From Bacteroidota bacterium (GTDB lineage Bacteria; Bacteroidota; Bacteroidia; Bacteroidales; Rikenellaceae), in NCBI GenBank assembly GCA_023443765.1, contig JAEZTA010000168.1, positions 1 to 13,047 on the forward strand: DNA of 13,047 nucleotides. The letters are read 5' to 3'. The notes under the pieces were generated by a model that was given only the letters and a program-made list of their open reading frames with translations, made no database searches and was not told the DNA's origin. Shown in pieces: positions 9,785-13,047 of the stretch. The position numbers and the translations under genes were made by a program. The first letter of the stretch is position 1. Each line of letters starts with the position of its first letter.

Positions 9785-11392
9785 TTATTGGTTTTGAGGC
9801 GCTCCGCCGTTGCCGCCCTGGTTCTGACCCGGGTTGCCCCCTCCGTTGCCTTGGTTGCCGCCGTTGTTACCTTGACCGCCGTTCCCGTTGTTGCCGCCTC
9901 CGTTGCCACGGCGGCGGTTGCGGTTGTTACGGTTGCGGTTTCCGCCCTCGCGGTTGCCTCCGTTGTTCTCGCGGGGCTCACCGTTGCCGCCGTTTTCACG
10001 GGGTTCGCGGCTGGCGGTATTCTCGTTGCGGTTATTCTGCCCGTTGCGGGGACGGTCGTTGTTTCCGTTTCCGCCGTTCTGGCGTTCCCCGCCGTTGCCG
10101 TTGTTGCGCAGGCGGTCGTTGCGGCGCGGCTGCCGGTCGTTGCGGCCGGGCTGTCCTTCGCGCGGCGGCCGGGCTTCCCCGTTCCCCTCCTGTGAGTTGG
10201 CCTGCGACGGTTGCGCCTGTCCGTTCTGGTCTCCCGGACGGCCCTGCTCACCGCGGCCCTTGTTGCGGCCTCCGCGTTTGCGGCGTTTGGCCTGGTCGAA
10301 GCGGGTGATGCTGTCCTCCTCGGAACGGTAGGTCGGTTCCTCGACTACCGGGCGGATGTCATCGGCGTGCTGCAACTGCTCGACTTTCTTGCCCTGGCGG
10401 TTCAGCGACATGATTTCCCGTACGCGCGAGACGGGCAGCGTGGTGACGTTGACCATCGCGTCCTTCGACGAGGAGAAGGTCATCGTGCCGGCCAGCACGT
10501 CGCTCTTGACGCAGAACCATTCGCCTTCGGCGGCCTGGAGCGGTTCGCGCAGGCGCGGGAACTCCTTGCGGGCATCGACGTAGGTGTCGTATTCGTACAT
10601 CATGCAGCACTTCAGTTTTGAGCACTGCCCGGCGAGTTTCTGGGGGTTGAGCGAAATGTCCTGCACGCGGGCGGCTCCCGTCGTGACGCTCGAAAAGCTC
10701 GACATCCACGATGCGCAGCACAGTTCGCGGCCGCAGGCGCCCAGTCCGCCGATGCGTCCGGCCTCCTGGCGGGCGCCGATCTGCTTCATCTCGATGCGGA
10801 TGTGAAACCTCTCGGCGAAGACCTTGATCAGTTCGCGGAAGTCGACGCGCTCGTCGGCGATGTAGTAGAAGATGGCTTTGATCTTGTCGCCCTGGTACTC
10901 CACGTCGCCGATTTTCATGTTCAGGCCCATGTCGGCAGCGATCTGGCGCGAGAGGATCATCGTCTCGTGCTCCATGGCGATGGCTTCCTGCCACTTTTCG
11001 ATGTCGTAGGGCTTGGCCTTGCGGTAAATCTTCTTGTATTCGCCGTTGAAGGGGTTGAAACCCGTGCGGCGCATCTGGCGCGCCACGAGGTCGCCCGTGA
11101 GCGAGATCACGCCGATGTCGTGTCCCGGCGAAGCCTCGACGGCCACGATGTCGCCCCGTTTGAGCGGCAGGTTGTTGACATTCTGGTAGAACGAACGGCG
11201 GGTGTTTTTGAAACGTACCTCGACGATGTCGCTCGGCATGTTGACCGGGTATTCGTCGAGCCACGCCGTTTCGTGGAGTTTGAAGCACCCGTCGCAGAGC
11301 TTGGCTTCAGGCTCCGCGCCGCAGTTGCAGAAGGCGCATCCGCGGCCCACTTCGGGTTTGCAGGCGCCTGTATGTTGTTTTTCGGTATCCAT
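9785..11392 (-). CDS. ricT: PSP1-domain protein RicT with a long Asn/Gly/Arg-rich tail
   Basis: 535 residues. The core is the PSP1/RicT domain, about 53-345, with the conserved Cys segments GGLGACGRELCCASW (Cys220, 225, 226) and GQCSKLKCCMMYE (Cys257, 262, 263). In Bacillus the RicT protein belongs to an iron-sulphur complex (RicA-RicF-RicT) that affects RNase Y-dependent mRNA processing; the partners are not in this window. The N-terminus adds another Cys cluster (Cys11, 19, 22, 24, 33, 36), a probable metal site. From about 367 to 535 the protein is low complexity, dominated by Asn, Gly, Arg and Gln, starting with the basic KRRKRGGRNKGRG. That is a likely disordered RNA-binding tail. The start ATG at 11392 lies 37 bp after the MATE stop. 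TATCTTTA at 11417-11410 is a possible -7 element without a clear -33 partner. Confidence 0.93.
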   Translation of the reverse strand: MDTEKQHTGACKPEVGRGCAFCNCGAEPEAKLCDGCFKLHETAWLDEYPVNMPSDIVEVRFKNTRRSFYQNVNNLPLKRGDIVAVEASPGHDIGVISLTGDLVARQMRRTGFNPFNGEYKKIYRKAKPYDIEKWQEAIAMEHETMILSRQIAADMGLNMKIGDVEYQGDKIKAIFYYIADERVDFRELIKVFAERFHIRIEMKQIGARQEAGRIGGLGACGRELCCASWMSSFSSVTTGAARVQDISLNPQKLAGQCSKLKCCMMYEYDTYVDARKEFPRLREPLQAAEGEWFCVKSDVLAGTMTFSSSKDAMVNVTTLPVSRVREIMSLNRQGKKVEQLQHADDIRPVVEEPTYRSEEDSITRFDQAKRRKRGGRNKGRGEQGRPGDQNGQAQPSQANSQEGNGEARPPREGQPGRNDRQPRRNDRLRNNGNGGERQNGGNGNNDRPRNGQNNRNENTASREPRENGGNGEPRENNGGNREGGNRNRNNRNRRRGNGGGNNGNGGQGNNGGNQGNGGGNPGQNQGGNGGAPQNQ

Positions 11393-11429
11393 TATAGGTA
11401 TAATTTGCGTAAAGATACGAAAAAATATT

Positions 11430-12788
11430 TTATTTCGTCACGTAGAGTTTCCGGATACTGCGGCGGATACGCACAATCATCATCACGGCGGCGGCCGAGA
11501 GTCCGAACGAGAAGCCCAGGAAGAGTCCCGAAGGCCCCATGCCCATCGTGAAGCCGAAGAGGTAGCCCACCGGGAGGTTGAGCAGCCAGTAGGAGACGAA
11601 GGCGATCGGCATGATGATTTTCACGTCCTGGATGCCGCGCAGGATGCCTACCGAGACGTTCTGGATGCCGTCCGAAAGCTGGTAGAGCGCGGCGAAGATC
11701 ATCAGTTGCGAGGCGATGGCGATCACCTCGGTATTGGAGGTGAAGAAGGTCGGGATGACGTTGCGCATCGTGATGAAGATGATGGCCGCAAAGGCATTCC
11801 ACGCCAGCACGAGGTGGTAGGACGCCTTGGCCGCCAGCGACAGTTCGCCGATGTTGCGCGCCCCGTAACAGTGCGACACGCGGATCGTGGTGGCTGCGCC
11901 GATCGACATGACGATCATGAAGGCGCAGTTGCCGATGGTGGTGGCGATCTGGTTGGCGCTCATCGTCTCCTTGTTGAACCAGCCCATCATGATGCCCGTG
12001 CCGACGAAGGCCGAGGCTTCGAGGAACATCTGCAATGAGATCGGAAGGCCCATGTGGAGCAGTTGTTTGATCGGCGCCCAGGAGTAGTTGCGCGGCGAGA
12101 AACCTTCGAGGTAGACGCGGTATTTGCCGCGGCTGTAAAAGTAGCCGATCATCAGGATCGGGGCGATGATGCGCGAAAGCAGCGTACCCAGACCGGCGCC
12201 CTCGGCGCCCATTTCGGGGAATCCGTAGCGGCCGTAGATGAATACCCAGTTGAACCCGATGTTCGCGAGGTTGGCGACGATCGTGACGACCATCTCGACC
12301 TTCGTGTTGCCCACGCCTTCGAGGAACTGCTTGAAGGTGAAGAACAGCATGATGAAGGGCATGCTGTAAACCAGCATCTTGTAATAGGGGATGGCCATGT
12401 CGACCACTTCGACGGGTTGGCCGAGGTGGTACATCAGCGGGATGACGGCATATTGCACGGCAGCCATCACGACGCCCAGCAGTCCGTAAAAAAGGATGCC
12501 GTTCTGCAGCAGGCTCGATGATTTCTCGCGGTCGCCCTGGGCGTAGAGTTCGCCCACGAGGGGCGTCATGCCGAGAGCGATGCCGATGGCGGCGATGAAG
12601 AGGATGAAGAAGACGGCGCCGCCGAACGACACCGCGGCCAGCGGCTCGGGGTCGGCACCGCCGTAGCGGCCCACCATCACGTTGTCGGCGACCTGCGTCA
12701 GAATCTGCCCCAACTGCGTCAGCACGACGGGGAACGCCAGCTTCAGGTTGGCTTTATACTGGTCTTTGTATGTTGCGAATTTGTACAT
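11430..12788 (-). CDS. MATE-family multidrug/cation exporter
   Basis: Inner-membrane antiporter of the NorM type that exports organic cations or drugs using a sodium or proton gradient. From the chosen start it has 452 residues and about twelve hydrophobic segments in two similar halves. It opens with LAFPVVLTQLGQILTQVADN, VMVGRYGG and ends in a basic tail RIRRSIRKLYVTK. The second half has the matching opening LLHMGLPISLQMFLEASAF. The frame extends 11 codons further to an ATG at 12821. That start overlaps the -7 promoter element at 12816-12809, so the ATG at 12788 (MYKFATYKDQY) is preferred. The substrate is not predictable. ricT follows 37 bp downstream and gldH after that, probably as one transcription unit. 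Confidence 0.94.
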   Translation of the reverse strand: MYKFATYKDQYKANLKLAFPVVLTQLGQILTQVADNVMVGRYGGADPEPLAAVSFGGAVFFILFIAAIGIALGMTPLVGELYAQGDREKSSSLLQNGILFYGLLGVVMAAVQYAVIPLMYHLGQPVEVVDMAIPYYKMLVYSMPFIMLFFTFKQFLEGVGNTKVEMVVTIVANLANIGFNWVFIYGRYGFPEMGAEGAGLGTLLSRIIAPILMIGYFYSRGKYRVYLEGFSPRNYSWAPIKQLLHMGLPISLQMFLEASAFVGTGIMMGWFNKETMSANQIATTIGNCAFMIVMSIGAATTIRVSHCYGARNIGELSLAAKASYHLVLAWNAFAAIIFITMRNVIPTFFTSNTEVIAIASQLMIFAALYQLSDGIQNVSVGILRGIQDVKIIMPIAFVSYWLLNLPVGYLFGFTMGMGPSGLFLGFSFGLSAAAVMMIVRIRRSIRKLYVTK

Positions 12789-12808
12789 TGCATTCGGGTA
12801 TTGAGGTG

Positions 12809-12839
12809 CAAAGATAGCCATTTCCGGCGGGATTGCAAT
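12809..12839 (-). promoter_or_regulatory. Promoter of the MATE-ricT-gldH unit
   Basis: On the minus strand TATCTTTGC (12816-12808) is a perfect copy of the Bacteroidota -7 element TAnnTTTG. ATTG (12839-12836) lies 19 nt upstream in place of TTTG. Transcription would start near 12802, about 14 nt before the ATG at 12788. Confidence 0.75.
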
Positions 12840-12904
12840 TCACAAACCCCTCCCGGAGCAGAAAAAGCGCCGAAAGGGGTTGCGAAGGTTACGCGCGGAG
12901 GGGA

Positions 12905-13047
12905 TCAGTAGGGCAGTTCAATGCGGATGCAGCAGCCCCCGCTGTATTCGGGGCAGACGCGGATGTCGCCCCCGAGGCGGGTGACGATCAGGCGGCAGAG
13001 GTAAAGCCCGATGCCCGAACCGGGTTTGAAGGGGTCGACCTTGGTGA
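12905..13047 (-). CDS. C-terminal end of a sensor histidine kinase, cut by the window edge
   Basis: Reading the minus strand from the window end gives about 47 codons to a TGA at 12907-12905. The protein shows the G2 box of a GHKL ATPase domain (FKPGSGIGLYLCRLI), followed by VTRLGGDIRV and the last strand CCIRIELPY before the stop. This is the nucleotide-binding C-terminus of a two-component sensor kinase. The region before the G2 box, including the phospho-accepting His and any sensor domain, lies beyond the window. Two Cys residues side by side near the end, where most family members have a Gly-Ser/Thr-x-Phe pattern, are a small oddity. It is not clear whether the kinase ends its operon here. 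Confidence 0.85.
   Translation of the reverse strand, partial: TKVDPFKPGSGIGLYLCRLIVTRLGGDIRVCPEYSGGCCIRIELPY

Noticed and set aside
9788..10308. Ala/Val-rich and Arg/Cys-rich plus-strand frames opposite the RicT tail
   Set aside because: They are the complementary reading of the Asn/Gly/Arg low-complexity codons.
12845..12881. AACCCCT/AGGGGTT inverted repeat as terminator of the histidine kinase gene
   Set aside because: Seven-bp stem with a 23-nt loop and only TTTG after it; possible but not supportable by eye.

Overview
The window is GC-rich DNA from a Bacteroidota bacterium, most probably a Bacteroidales gut lineage close to Alistipes/Rikenellaceae (the genus is inferred; no marker rRNA is present). 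Several things point there: a short primary sigma factor of the Bacteroidota type without region 1.1, SusC-type plug boxes and TonB C-terminal modules inside other proteins, GldH next to RicT, promoters of the TTTG-N19-21-TAnnTTTG type, and a near absence of Shine-Dalgarno sites.

Layout: (1) 1-2039, plus strand: the 3' part of an HtrA/DegQ-type periplasmic serine protease, then rpoD. (2) 2040-2407, no gene: a strongly structured, repeat-containing stretch ending in a perfect 21-bp bidirectional terminator between convergent genes. (3) 2408-4536, minus strand: a small plug + TonB_C secreted protein, ung (uracil-DNA glycosylase) and a membrane protein of unknown function, closely spaced and probably one operon, with a recognisable promoter at 4558-4589. 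(4) 4586-7784, minus strand: a BlaI-type repressor and a large BlaR1-type (M56) membrane metalloprotease. The protease is fused to carboxypeptidase-regulatory-like modules, a SusC-like plug segment and two tandem TonB C-terminal domains. Upstream lies a promoter with two matching palindromes, one exactly in the -33/-7 spacer, which are candidate BlaI operators. Downstream is an intrinsic terminator. (5) 7930-9186, minus strand: trmB (tRNA m7G46 methyltransferase) followed by a GNAT acetyltransferase. (6) 9339-12788, minus strand: a MATE exporter, ricT (PSP1 domain) with a long Asn/Gly/Arg-rich tail, and a GldH-like lipoprotein. (7) 12905-13047, minus strand: the C-terminal end of a sensor histidine kinase, cut by the window edge.

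Most of the window is housekeeping. The most unusual part is the BlaI/M56 unit. It combines a proteolytic sensor of the BlaR1 kind with domains that normally belong to TonB-dependent outer-membrane transport, and no beta-lactamase gene is nearby. The neighbouring secreted protein is built like the C-terminal part of the same fusion and probably derives from it or from a common module. The second interesting item is the repeat-rich 3' flank of rpoD. All coordinates and matches were read by eye; no database or folding program was used.
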